Shown here: one piece after another, positions 34,643-42,884 of the stretch
Layout: every line of letters begins with the position of its first letter
Position numbering within the stretch: position 1 is the stretch's first letter
From: Helicobacter pylori
Lineage (GTDB): Bacteria > Campylobacterota > Campylobacteria > Campylobacterales > Helicobacteraceae
Reading direction: 5' to 3'
NCBI RefSeq assembly: GCF_001653475.1
Contig: NZ_CP011487.1
Coordinates: forward strand, 1,426,001-1,490,000
Length of the DNA stretch: 64,000 nucleotides
Position numbers and translations under genes: made by a program
The notes under the pieces: generated by a model
Databases searched by the model: none
Told to the model about the DNA's origin: nothing
Seen by the model: the letters and a program-made list of their open reading frames with translations, nothing else

Positions 34643-36687
34643 TGGATTTTGAAAAAAGCATTTTAGACCATTTAAATGAAGCGCAAAAAATCGCTGCAAG
34701 CCACATTCAAGGGCCTTTGCTGATTTTAGCGGGAGCTGGGAGCGGTAAGACTAAGACTTTAACGAGCCGTTTAGCGTATTTGATTGGCGCTTGTGGCGTG
34801 CCTAGCGAGAACACTTTAACGCTCACTTTCACCAATAAAGCGAGTAAAGAAATGCAAGAAAGGGCTTTGAAATTGTTGAAAAACCAAGCCCTTATCCCCC
34901 CCTTGCTTTGCACTTTCCATCGTTTTGGTTTGCTGTTTTTAAGGCAACACATGAGCCTTTTAAAAAGAGCGTGCGATTTTTCGGTGTTAGATAGCGATGA
35001 AGTCAAAACGCTGTGCAAACAGCTCAAAATTTCAAGCTTTAGAGCCAGTATTTCTCAAATCAAAAACGGCATGATTGATTTAAGCATGCAAGATAGCGAA
35101 TGTTATAAAGCGTATGAACTTTATCAAAACGCGCTTAAAAAAGACAATTTAGTGGATTTTGACGATTTGCTTTTTTTAAGCCTTAAGATTTTACAAGATA
35201 ATGAAACCATCGCCAAAGAGACTAGCGAGCGCTACCATTACATCATGGTAGATGAGTATCAAGACACGAACGCCCTGCAATTGGAGCTTTTAAAAAAATT
35301 GAGTTTCACGCACCATAATTTGTGCGTGGTGGGCGATGACGATCAGAGCATTTATGGTTTTAGGGGGGCTGATATTTCTAACATTTTAAATTTTCCCAAA
35401 CATTTTAAAGGGGCTAAGGTGGTGAAATTGGAGACCAACTACCGCTCCAGCGCTGAAATTTTAGCGTGCGCTAACTCCCTTATTAGCCATAACCAACACC
35501 GCCATAAAAAAACGCTTCAAAGTTTTAAGGGACCGCATAAAAGCGTGGTTTGTAAAGAATATTTGACGCAAAAAGAAGAGAGCCTGGATGTGGCTTATCA
35601 AATCAAAGCCCTTTTAAAGAAGGGCGAAAATTTAGAAAATATCGCTATTTTGTATCGCTTAAACGGGATTAGCCGCAGCATTGAAGAGGGCTTGAACGCT
35701 TTGAATATCCCCTATAGGCTTATTGGGGCGGTGAGTTTCTATGAAAGAGCAGAGGTTAAAGACGCTTTGGCGTTCATGCATTTAGTGGCTAAAAAAGACG
35801 ATCGCTTTTTTATCAGGCGCGTTTTAAACAAACCCCCAAGAGGCCTTGGCAAGATCACTCAAGAATGGATTTTTTCTCTTTTAGATGATGGGGATTTGAA
35901 TTTAGAAGAAGCGCTAAAACTTGGGGCGTTTAAAGGCAAACTAAACCCTAAAAACGAATACGCTTTGAATCAATTTATCGCTATGATAGGGCGTTTGAGG
36001 GAGGCTTTTGAAATTTCAGTAGAGAAGTTTTGCGAGCGGTTTTTAGAAGAAACCAACCTTTTAAAAAGCTATGAAAAAGAAGACAATTACGAAGAAAGAG
36101 AGGGCTTTGTTAAAGAGCTTTTAACCTTAGTGAAAGAGCATTTTAAAACGAACCCCACGCATTCTTTATTGGATTTTTTGAATGAAAGCGTTTTAGATGC
36201 CCATAATACAGAAAATGCGCAAAAAGTGAGTTGCATGAGCGTGCATATGAGCAAGGGCTTGGAGTTTAAGCATGTGTTTGTGATCGGATTAGAAGAAGGG
36301 TTTTTCCCGCATAGGGGGTTCAATCAAGAAAGCGATTTAGAAGAAGAAAGGCGCTTGGCTTACGTAGCGATCACTAGGGCTAAAGAAGAATTGCAACTCT
36401 CTTATGTTCAAGAGCGTTTGTATTTTGGGAGGAAAATTTCTTGCTCGCCCTCTGTGTTTTTAGAAGAAGCCAAGTTGCTCAAACAAGACAAACCCCCTAA
36501 ACAGGATTATAAAAAAGACGCGCCCATTAAAGTGGGGGACTTGATTAAGCATAAACTTTTTGGCACCGGTAGGGTTTTAGGCGTAGAAAAAGGCTTGAGC
36601 GGTTTGTGCTTGAAAATCAATTGCGGAGGGAATGTCTATGATAAAATCTCAGAAAAATTTGTAGAAAAAGTGGATAACGGGTTTTGA
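34642..36687 (+). CDS. uvrD: UvrD/PcrA/Rep-family DNA helicase
   Basis: A 681-residue superfamily 1A helicase that unwinds DNA 3'-5'. Motif I GAGSGKTKTL is at residues 31-40, motif II appears as VDEYQDTN, motif III as VVGDDDQSIYGFRGA, motif IV as ETNYRSS, motif V as SVHMSKGLEFKHVF and motif VI as VAITRAKEEL. All motifs are intact. It overlaps the TPR gene by one base and the flgA start by four. H. pylori has few such helicases, and this one is thought to serve repair and limit recombination. Corresponds to HP1478. Confidence 0.93.
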   Translation: MDFEKSILDHLNEAQKIAASHIQGPLLILAGAGSGKTKTLTSRLAYLIGACGVPSENTLTLTFTNKASKEMQERALKLLKNQALIPPLLCTFHRFGLLFLRQHMSLLKRACDFSVLDSDEVKTLCKQLKISSFRASISQIKNGMIDLSMQDSECYKAYELYQNALKKDNLVDFDDLLFLSLKILQDNETIAKETSERYHYIMVDEYQDTNALQLELLKKLSFTHHNLCVVGDDDQSIYGFRGADISNILNFPKHFKGAKVVKLETNYRSSAEILACANSLISHNQHRHKKTLQSFKGPHKSVVCKEYLTQKEESLDVAYQIKALLKKGENLENIAILYRLNGISRSIEEGLNALNIPYRLIGAVSFYERAEVKDALAFMHLVAKKDDRFFIRRVLNKPPRGLGKITQEWIFSLLDDGDLNLEEALKLGAFKGKLNPKNEYALNQFIAMIGRLREAFEISVEKFCERFLEETNLLKSYEKEDNYEEREGFVKELLTLVKEHFKTNPTHSLLDFLNESVLDAHNTENAQKVSCMSVHMSKGLEFKHVFVIGLEEGFFPHRGFNQESDLEEERRLAYVAITRAKEELQLSYVQERLYFGRKISCSPSVFLEEAKLLKQDKPPKQDYKKDAPIKVGDLIKHKLFGTGRVLGVEKGLSGLCLKINCGGNVYDKISEKFVEKVDNGF

Positions 36688-37340
36688 AAATTTTAATCCT
36701 TTTTTTTATCTGTTTAAACGCACTATTCGCCCTAGATTCAAACGCGCTTAAAACAGCGATTAAAGAAGCTTACCTTAAAGAATACAAAGACTTAAAATTA
36801 GAAATTGAAACCATTAACTTAGAAATCCCAGAGCGCTTTTCTAACGCTCCAATTTTAAGCTATGAATTAAACGCTTTTAATAAACTTAAAAAAGACGGGG
36901 TCGTGTTTTTAAGGTTAGAAAATGAGCCGAATTTACGCCTACCGGTGCGTTATAGCGTGACAGGCAGCATGCAGGCTTTTAAAAGCGTAGGAGCGATTAA
37001 AAAAGATGAAAACATCACCACTAACAACACTAAAAAAGAGCGCGTTTTGTTTGGTGCGCTTTCTAACCCCTTATTAGAGGGCGCGATCGATAAAGTGAGC
37101 GCGAAAAATTTTATCCCCCCTAACACGCTTTTAAGCACGGATAAAACCCAAGCCTTAATCATCGTGCGTAAAAACGACATTATCACCGGGGTGTATGAAG
37201 AAGGGCAAATCAGCATAGAAATAAGCCTAAAAGCCCTAGAAAATGGTGCACTCAATCAAATCATTCAAGCGAAAAATTTAGAAAGCAATAAAATACTGAA
37301 AGCAAAAGTGTTGAGCAGCTCTAAAGCGCAAATCTTATAA
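36684..37340 (+). CDS. flgA: Flagellar P-ring assembly chaperone FlgA
   Basis: A 218-residue exported protein with a signal peptide (ILILFFICLNALFALDS) and the SAF-like FlgA C-terminal domain: VSAKNFIPPNTLLSTDK followed by GQISIEISLKALENGALNQIIQAKNLESNKIL-type sequence. FlgA escorts FlgI for periplasmic P-ring assembly. The start is a TTG at 36684, overlapping the stop of the helicase gene. It sits within a housekeeping operon rather than with other flagellar genes, as is common in Helicobacter. Corresponds to HP1477. Confidence 0.85.
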   Translation: MKILILFFICLNALFALDSNALKTAIKEAYLKEYKDLKLEIETINLEIPERFSNAPILSYELNAFNKLKKDGVVFLRLENEPNLRLPVRYSVTGSMQAFKSVGAIKKDENITTNNTKKERVLFGALSNPLLEGAIDKVSAKNFIPPNTLLSTDKTQALIIVRKNDIITGVYEEGQISIEISLKALENGALNQIIQAKNLESNKILKAKVLSSSKAQIL

Positions 37341-37349
37341 AGGACATTC

Positions 37350-37913
37350 ATGAAATTAGTTTTAGGCATCAGTGGGGCGAGCGGGATACCCCTAGCCTTG
37401 CGGTTTTTAGAAAAATTACCCAAAGAAATTGAAGTTTTTGTCGTGGCGTCTAAAAACGCGCATGTCGTGGCGTTAGAAGAATCCAACATCAACCTTAAAA
37501 ACGCCATGAAAGATTTACGGCCCAATGCTACTTTTTTTAACGAGCAAGACATTCATGCGAGCATTGCCTCAGGGAGTTATGGTATCCATAAAATGGCAAT
37601 CATTCCAGCGAGCATGGACATGGTGGCTAAAATCGCGCATGGCTTTGGGGGGGATTTGATTTCTAGGAGCGCTTCTGTGATGCTTAAAGAAAAGCGCCCC
37701 TTACTCATTGCCCCTAGAGAAATGCCTTTAAGTGCTATCATGTTGGAAAATTTGCTCAAACTCGCCCACTCTAATGCAATCGTTGCGCCGCCGATGATGA
37801 CTTATTACACCCAGAGCAAGACTTTAGAAGCGATGCAAGATTTTTTAGTGGGGAAGTGGTTTGACAGCTTAGGGATAGAAAATAACTTATACCCGCGATG
37901 GGGAATGAACTGA
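37350..37913 (+). CDS. ubiX: Flavin prenyltransferase UbiX
   Basis: A 187-residue UbiX-family enzyme, which prenylates FMN to make the cofactor for UbiD-type decarboxylases. The N-terminal [16 protein letters not shown] (6-21) and the [37 protein letters not shown] and [12 protein letters not shown] segments are characteristic. In futalosine-pathway bacteria a UbiX/UbiD-like pair is needed for menaquinone. It overlaps the coaD start by one base (TGATG). Confidence 0.93.
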   Translation: MKLVLGISGASGIPLALRFLEKLPKEIEVFVVASKNAHVVALEESNINLKNAMKDLRPNATFFNEQDIHASIASGSYGIHKMAIIPASMDMVAKIAHGFGGDLISRSASVMLKEKRPLLIAPREMPLSAIMLENLLKLAHSNAIVAPPMMTYYTQSKTLEAMQDFLVGKWFDSLGIENNLYPRWGMN

Positions 37914-38386
37914 TGCAAAGAATCGGCATTTACCCGGGCACTTTTGATCCGGTCACTAACGGGCATATAGACATCATCCACCGATCCAGCGAATTGTTTG
38001 AAAAGCTCATTGTCGCTGTGGCGCATTCAAGCGCTAAAAACCCCATGTTCAGTTTAAAAGAGCGCTTAAGCATGATACAACTGGCCACTAAAAGTTTTAA
38101 AAATGTAGAATGCATTGCGTTTGAAGGACTATTAGCCAATCTGGCTAAAGAATATCGTTGTAAGGTGCTCGTTAGGGGCTTAAGGGTGGTGAGCGATTTT
38201 GAATACGAATTGCAAATGGGCTATGCGAACAAATCCTTAAACCACGAATTAGAGACCTTGTATTTCATGCCCACTTTACAAAACGCTTTCATAAGCTCTT
38301 CTATCGTGCGATCCATTATCGCGCATAAGGGCGATGCGAGCCATTTAGTGCCTAAAGAAATCCACCCTTTTATTTCAAAGGTTTAA
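37913..38386 (+). CDS. coaD: Phosphopantetheine adenylyltransferase
   Basis: A 157-residue enzyme that transfers AMP to 4'-phosphopantetheine in coenzyme A synthesis. The nucleotidyltransferase motif [18 protein letters not shown] covers residues 5-22 with T10 and H18; later motifs [17 protein letters not shown] and the ISSSIVR segment are intact. The ATG at 37913 gives the normal family length; the in-frame ATG at 37898 lies inside ubiX and would add five residues. GGGGA lies upstream of the chosen start. Confidence 0.95.
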   Translation: MQRIGIYPGTFDPVTNGHIDIIHRSSELFEKLIVAVAHSSAKNPMFSLKERLSMIQLATKSFKNVECIAFEGLLANLAKEYRCKVLVRGLRVVSDFEYELQMGYANKSLNHELETLYFMPTLQNAFISSSIVRSIIAHKGDASHLVPKEIHPFISKV

Positions 38387-38387
38387 A

Positions 38388-38963
38388 ATGTATGTGGTGT
38401 TAGAAGGCGTTGATGGCGCGGGCAAAAGCACTCAAGTAGGGTTATTAAAAGACAGGTTTAAAAACGCCCTTTTCACCAAAGAGCCGGGAGGGACGAGAAT
38501 GGGAGAGAGTTTAAGGCGTATCGCTTTAAATGAGAACATCAGCGAATTGGCTAGAGCGTTTTTATTCTTAAGCGATAGGGCTGAGCATGTAGAAAGCGTG
38601 ATAAAACCGGCATTGGAAGAAAAAAAGCTCATCATTAGCGACAGGAGTTTGGTTTCTGGCATGGCTTATAGCCCATTTTCAAGCTTAGCATTAAACCTGC
38701 TTGCCACTCAAAGCATCTTGCCTGAAAAAATCATTCTTTTAGTGATAGATAAAGAGAGCTTAAAGCAGCGCTTAAGCCTTAAAAGTTTAGACAAAATAGA
38801 AAACCAAGGCATAGAAAAATTACTCACAATCCAGCAAAAGCTCAAAACTCACGCTTATTTATTAAAAGAAAAATTCGGGTGCGAAGTTTTGGAATTAGAC
38901 GCTCAAAAAAGCGCTCAAAACTTACACGAAAAAATCACCGCTTTTATTGAATGCGTTGTTTAA
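38388..38963 (+). CDS. tmk: Thymidylate kinase
   Basis: A 191-residue kinase phosphorylating dTMP. The P-loop is [11 protein letters not shown] (6-16), [11 protein letters not shown] follows at about 30-40, and [13 protein letters not shown] (83-95) holds the DR motif for substrate binding. It is slightly shorter in the LID region than E. coli Tmk. It begins one base after coaD and overlaps comF by 13 bases. Confidence 0.94.
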   Translation: MYVVLEGVDGAGKSTQVGLLKDRFKNALFTKEPGGTRMGESLRRIALNENISELARAFLFLSDRAEHVESVIKPALEEKKLIISDRSLVSGMAYSPFSSLALNLLATQSILPEKIILLVIDKESLKQRLSLKSLDKIENQGIEKLLTIQQKLKTHAYLLKEKFGCEVLELDAQKSAQNLHEKITAFIECVV

Positions 38964-39526
38964 CTTGTTTGAAGCTTTCTTTTAAGCCTCTTTGCCCAAA
39001 TTGCTTGAACGATCTGCCCTTAAGCTTAAAAGTAAGGGTTTTAGAGGGCGTGAGCGTGTATAGTTTTTACGCTTATAGCGAAATAGAGGAACTCATTAAA
39101 AGCAAATACGCGCTGATTGGCTCTCGCATTTTGCCTTTGCTTTCTCAAAAAGCCGGGGCGGAATTTGTGAAAATCCTGCAAGAAAAAGGCTTGAATACCC
39201 CCCTTTATGGCATCGCAATTGATGATAAAGTCAAATCCTTTTATTCGCATTCAGCTGCGCTTTTAAAAGGCTTTTGTCAAGGCAATTTGAAAGCCACTTA
39301 CGGGCGTTTAAGGGCTGCTAATGCTGTTTCGTATGCCGGAAAAAGCCTAGAATTTCGCGCCAATAACCCACGGGATTTCACCTTCAAGGGCGATAAAAAT
39401 TTAGATTATTTTTTATTAGATGATATTATCACCACCGGCACCACCTTAAAAGAAGCCCTAAAATACCTTAAAACTCTAAACATCAAAGCGCATTTTACGA
39501 TCGCGCTTTGCAGCGCGGATGAATGA
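38951..39526 (+). CDS. comF: ComF-family phosphoribosyltransferase-like competence protein
   Basis: A 191-residue protein with an N-terminal four-Cys zinc site (C3, C6, C15, C18: CLTC...CPNC) and a C-terminal phosphoribosyltransferase fold whose PRPP loop reads [19 protein letters not shown]. pylori ComF is required for natural transformation, where it is thought to act at the inner face of the DNA uptake channel. It overlaps tmk at its start. Corresponds to HP1473. Confidence 0.9.
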   Translation: MRCLTCLKLSFKPLCPNCLNDLPLSLKVRVLEGVSVYSFYAYSEIEELIKSKYALIGSRILPLLSQKAGAEFVKILQEKGLNTPLYGIAIDDKVKSFYSHSAALLKGFCQGNLKATYGRLRAANAVSYAGKSLEFRANNPRDFTFKGDKNLDYFLLDDIITTGTTLKEALKYLKTLNIKAHFTIALCSADE

Positions 39527-39557
39527 GTTATCATTTTATTTTTAAAAAAGGAAAATC

Positions 39558-41597
39558 ATGCAAGCTTTTCGGTTAGAAGAAGATGTTGATGACTATGTCA
39601 AAAAAGAATTGGCTCATTTAGGGCTTATCAAAAATAAGGATTTTAACGTTAAAAGCCAAATGAGTCCTAGCCTTAAAAACGCCCTTAAAAATGCGAGTAA
39701 AACTAAAGATAAAACTTCTTATGGCGAGCCGGATTTTAGCTTAGAAAAATACACGCACCCTGAAAATAAAGAGAGCGTTATCCCTATCATCATAGAAAAC
39801 AAACTCTACGCTAAAAATTTAAAAAAGCTCAAAAATAGTGCGCTGCAAAACGATGATTATTCCATTTCAAAATACGCCGTGAATGGGGCTTTACACTACG
39901 CTCAAAATATCCTAAGAAACAAAGAAAAATACAAAGAATGTATCGCTATAGGCATAGCCGGCGATGATGAAGAAAACCTTTTGATAGAAGTGTATTATGT
40001 TTTTGCAAGTGGGATCAATGCGCACAAACTCACTAACGCTAAAAACCTGCATTTTTTAGAAAATCAAGAATCGTTTAACGCTTTTTATAAAGAATGCACG
40101 CTCACTGAAGAAGAAAAGCATTTTATCTTAATCAAAACCAAAGCCGATCTAAACGAAACCGCTAAAAAACTCAACCGCCTTATGCACAACCACAACATCA
40201 CAGCGCCTCAGCGCGTGCTATATGTGAGCGGCATGCTTTTAGGAATGCAAGAAATTAAGGGCAAAAAAGGGGGCTTAAAACCAAGCGATTTAAAAGGCGA
40301 ATTGACCGATACTGGCCGTGATGGCGTGTTAGTGTTTAATCAAATTAGCGAATTTTTGAAAACCAAAAACCTAAGCGAAGAAAAACGAGATCTAATGCTT
40401 GCCAGTTTTAAAGAAATCAGTAAAGACCCGCAGCGCGATAAAGAAACGAGCCTTGATAAAGCCATAAGCATGCTTTTAAAAAAAGATTCAAGTATCACTA
40501 AGCAAATTTTTACCTTTCTTTATGAATTTGTCCATAAGCCCATTAATGAAAGCGACAATACCGGTCATTTAGACATCATGGGCGAACTTTATAGCGAATT
40601 TTTAAAATACGCTTTAGGGGATGGTAAGGAATTAGGCATTGTTTTAACCCCGCCTTATGTAACTAAAATGATGAGCGAACTTTTAGGGGTTAATGCAAAG
40701 TCTTTTGTGATGGATTTAGCCACAGGGAGCGCAGGCTTTTTAATTTCTTCTATGGTGTTAATGATTGAAGACATTGAAAAAACCTATGGTAAAAACACCA
40801 CTATTGCTAATAAAAAAATAAAAGACGCAAAAACCACGCAACTTTTAGGCGTGGAGCTTAACGCTGAAATGTTTTCGCTAGCCACCACTAACATGATTTT
40901 AAGAGGCGATGGTTCAAGCTTAATCATCAAAGGCAACACTTTTGAAACCAATAAAAAGATTTATGAAGATTTTAAACCCAATATCCTTTTATTAAACCCT
41001 CCTTTTAGCTACGAAGAAAACGGCATGCCTTTTATCAAGTTTGGATTAGAGCATATGCAAAAAGGCGCTTTAGGAGCGATCATTATCCAAGATAGCGCAG
41101 GGAGCGGGCAGGCTTTAAAATCCAATGTTGAAATTTTGAAAAAACATTCGCTTTTAGCGAGCGTTAAAATGCCCACCGATTTATTCATGCCTCAAGCTGG
41201 GGTGCAAACAAGCGTTTATATTTTTAAAGCTCATGAGCCACACGATTATGAAAAGCCCGTTAAATTCATAGACTTCAGAAACGATGGTTTCAAACGCACC
41301 AAAAGAGGCTTAAATGAAACCTCTAACCCCACCAAACGCTACGAAGAAATCATTAAAATTTACAAGGCCGGCTTAAACGCTCAAGTTTCTAAAGAGCTGT
41401 GGGGCGATTTAAAAACAATCTATATTGAAGATTTTATCGCTAAGCCGCATGAAAGTAAGCATGCTAAAGACTTTAATTTTGAAGCCCACCAAAAGAATGA
41501 GACCAAACCCGAATTGAAGGATTTTAAAAGAACGATAGCCGATTACCTTTCTTATGAAGTGGGCTTGATTTTAAAAAACCAAACGCTCCCAAAGTGA
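39558..41597 (+). CDS. BcgI-like restriction-modification subunit A (nuclease plus methyltransferase)
   Basis: A 679-residue fusion protein. The N-terminal PD-(D/E)xK-like nuclease has PD at 58-59 and ENK at 80-82 (E80, K82). A helical region follows, and then an adenine-N6 methyltransferase with SAM motif I MDLATGSAGFLIS near residue 384 and motif IV LLNPPFSY near 480. This is the layout of BcgI-A and related type IIB/IIG proteins, where A cleaves and methylates and a separate B subunit recognises DNA. AAGGA lies before the ATG. Its stop overlaps the specificity gene start (GTGA), which implies one complex. Corresponds to HP1472. The target sequence cannot be read from the protein. Confidence 0.88.
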   Translation: MQAFRLEEDVDDYVKKELAHLGLIKNKDFNVKSQMSPSLKNALKNASKTKDKTSYGEPDFSLEKYTHPENKESVIPIIIENKLYAKNLKKLKNSALQNDDYSISKYAVNGALHYAQNILRNKEKYKECIAIGIAGDDEENLLIEVYYVFASGINAHKLTNAKNLHFLENQESFNAFYKECTLTEEEKHFILIKTKADLNETAKKLNRLMHNHNITAPQRVLYVSGMLLGMQEIKGKKGGLKPSDLKGELTDTGRDGVLVFNQISEFLKTKNLSEEKRDLMLASFKEISKDPQRDKETSLDKAISMLLKKDSSITKQIFTFLYEFVHKPINESDNTGHLDIMGELYSEFLKYALGDGKELGIVLTPPYVTKMMSELLGVNAKSFVMDLATGSAGFLISSMVLMIEDIEKTYGKNTTIANKKIKDAKTTQLLGVELNAEMFSLATTNMILRGDGSSLIIKGNTFETNKKIYEDFKPNILLLNPPFSYEENGMPFIKFGLEHMQKGALGAIIIQDSAGSGQALKSNVEILKKHSLLASVKMPTDLFMPQAGVQTSVYIFKAHEPHDYEKPVKFIDFRNDGFKRTKRGLNETSNPTKRYEEIIKIYKAGLNAQVSKELWGDLKTIYIEDFIAKPHESKHAKDFNFEAHQKNETKPELKDFKRTIADYLSYEVGLILKNQTLPK

Positions 41598-42235
41598 TTG
41601 GCCCCCTTAGTAGCCAACTCAACGCTATTAAGTGGGGCGAGTTCAAATTAGGGGATTTGTTTGAAGCGAGTAACGGCGATTTTGACATTCAAAAACGCCA
41701 CATCAACCATAAGGGCGAATTTGTCATCACCGCAGGGATTAGCAATAATGGGGTTTTAGGGCAAAGCGATATAAAAGCAAAAGTTTTTGAAAGCCATACC
41801 ATTACTATTGACATGTTTGGTTGCGCGTTTTATCGCAGTTTTCCTTATAAAATGGTAACACATGCTAGGGTATTTTCTCTCAAACCTAAATTTGAAATCA
41901 ACCATAAAATCGGCTTGTTTTTATCCACGCTATTTTTTGATTACCCTAAAAAATTCGGCTATGAAAACATGTGTTCATGGGCAAAAATTAAAAACGATAA
42001 AGTCATTCTACCCCTAAAACCCAACGCTAACACTCAAACCCTTAAGGATATTGATTTCAATTTCATGGAAAAATTCATAGCCGAACTTGAGCAGTGTCGG
42101 CTTGCCGAACTTGAGGCTTATTTAAAAGCTACAGGGCTATCAGAAACCACCCTTTCTAACGATGAAGAAAACGCCCTTAGCCTTTTCAATGGTAAAAATT
42201 CTGGGGGGGGGGGGGTAATACCCCATGCGGCTTAA
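41594..42235 (+). CDS. BcgI-like specificity subunit, first half (one target-recognition domain; phase-OFF)
   Basis: A 213-residue protein from GTG 41594 with one type-I-S-like target-recognition domain: IKWGEFKLGDLFEAS at its start, and a conserved helical spacer with PLKPNANTQTLKDIDFNFMEKF at its end. After NGKNSGGGG the frame leaves the family at a G13 tract and stops at 42235. The second domain begins just downstream in another frame. With G14 or G11 the two would join as a 408- or 407-residue protein of the usual B-subunit layout. Corresponds to HP1471, a gene I recall as phase-variable. As sequenced, only a half-specificity protein is made, and activity with subunit A is uncertain. Confidence 0.85.
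   Translation: MIGPLSSQLNAIKWGEFKLGDLFEASNGDFDIQKRHINHKGEFVITAGISNNGVLGQSDIKAKVFESHTITIDMFGCAFYRSFPYKMVTHARVFSLKPKFEINHKIGLFLSTLFFDYPKKFGYENMCSWAKIKNDKVILPLKPNANTQTLKDIDFNFMEKFIAELEQCRLAELEAYLKATGLSETTLSNDEENALSLFNGKNSGGGGVIPHAA
42203..42215 (+). repeat. G13 homopolymer tract, phase-variation switch of the specificity gene
   Basis: Thirteen consecutive G within the coding frame of the specificity gene. Downstream DNA is open in the frame at offset +2 relative to the first half, reading GNTPCGLTWQSFKLGDLFEI without a stop up to the second domain. Gain of one G or loss of two restores a single frame. Slipped-strand changes in such tracts are the standard H. pylori phase-variation mechanism. 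Confidence 0.92.
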
Positions 42236-42261
42236 CATGGCAAAGCTTCAAATTAGGGGAT

Positions 42262-42819
42262 TTGTTTGAAATTGAAAAAACCTTAAGCTTTAATAAAGAC
42301 GCTTTAACGCAAGGACAAGATTACGATTATATTACAAGGACTTCGCAAAATCAAGGCGTTTTGCAAACTACAGGATTTGTCAATGCGGAAAATTTAAACC
42401 CACCATTTACTTGGAGTTTAGGGCTTTTGCAAATGGATTTTTTCTATCGTAAAAAGTCATGGTATGCGGGACAATTCATGCGAAAAATCACACCAAAAAC
42501 TGAAATTAAAAATAAAATTAATTCACGCATAGCCCACTACTTCACAACGCTTTTAAACGCCTTAAAACGCCCTTTATTAAGCGTATTGGTTAGAGATATT
42601 GATAAAACTTTTAGGGAGCAAAAAATCCAACTACCCCTAAAATCCACCACTAGCGCTCAAACCCTTGATGGTATTGATTTTCATTTCATGCACACCCTTA
42701 TAAACGCCCTAATGAAGCAAACCATTCAGGGCGTGGTTCAATACAGCAACGCTAAAATCCAGGCCACAAAAGAAGCCATCAGCCAAGAAACACCCACCCA
42801 AAAAGACTCGTTGTTTTGA
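42262..42819 (+). CDS. BcgI-like specificity subunit, second half (out of frame; second target-recognition domain)
   Basis: A 185-residue frame starting at TTG 42262, really the continuation of the specificity gene across the G13 tract. It has a second recognition domain (preceded in frame by WQSFKLGDLFEI, a repeat of the first-half EFKLGDLFEA) and a second spacer (PLKSTTSAQTLDGIDFHFMHTL) that mirrors the first. No ribosome site is seen before the TTG, so independent translation is doubtful. It is expressed mainly when slippage fuses it to the first half. Confidence 0.8.
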   Translation: MFEIEKTLSFNKDALTQGQDYDYITRTSQNQGVLQTTGFVNAENLNPPFTWSLGLLQMDFFYRKKSWYAGQFMRKITPKTEIKNKINSRIAHYFTTLLNALKRPLLSVLVRDIDKTFREQKIQLPLKSTTSAQTLDGIDFHFMHTLINALMKQTIQGVVQYSNAKIQATKEAISQETPTQKDSLF

Positions 42820-42842
42820 AACAGATGAGGTCAAGCTTGTGT

Positions 42843-42848
42843 TACAAT
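42843..42848 (+). promoter_or_regulatory. Candidate extended -10 for polA
   Basis: TACAAT preceded by TGTGT, 36 bases before the polA start. It is in the short gap after the specificity gene. Sequence prediction only. Confidence 0.4.
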
Positions 42849-42884
42849 AAACTTAAAATTTGCTGGATTGAAGAGGGTTGATGC

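Noticed and set aside
42262-42819. Second half of the specificity gene as an independent gene
   Set aside because: It has no ribosome site, and its upstream frame is open back to the G13 tract with matching domain sequence, so it is a continuation of the split gene.
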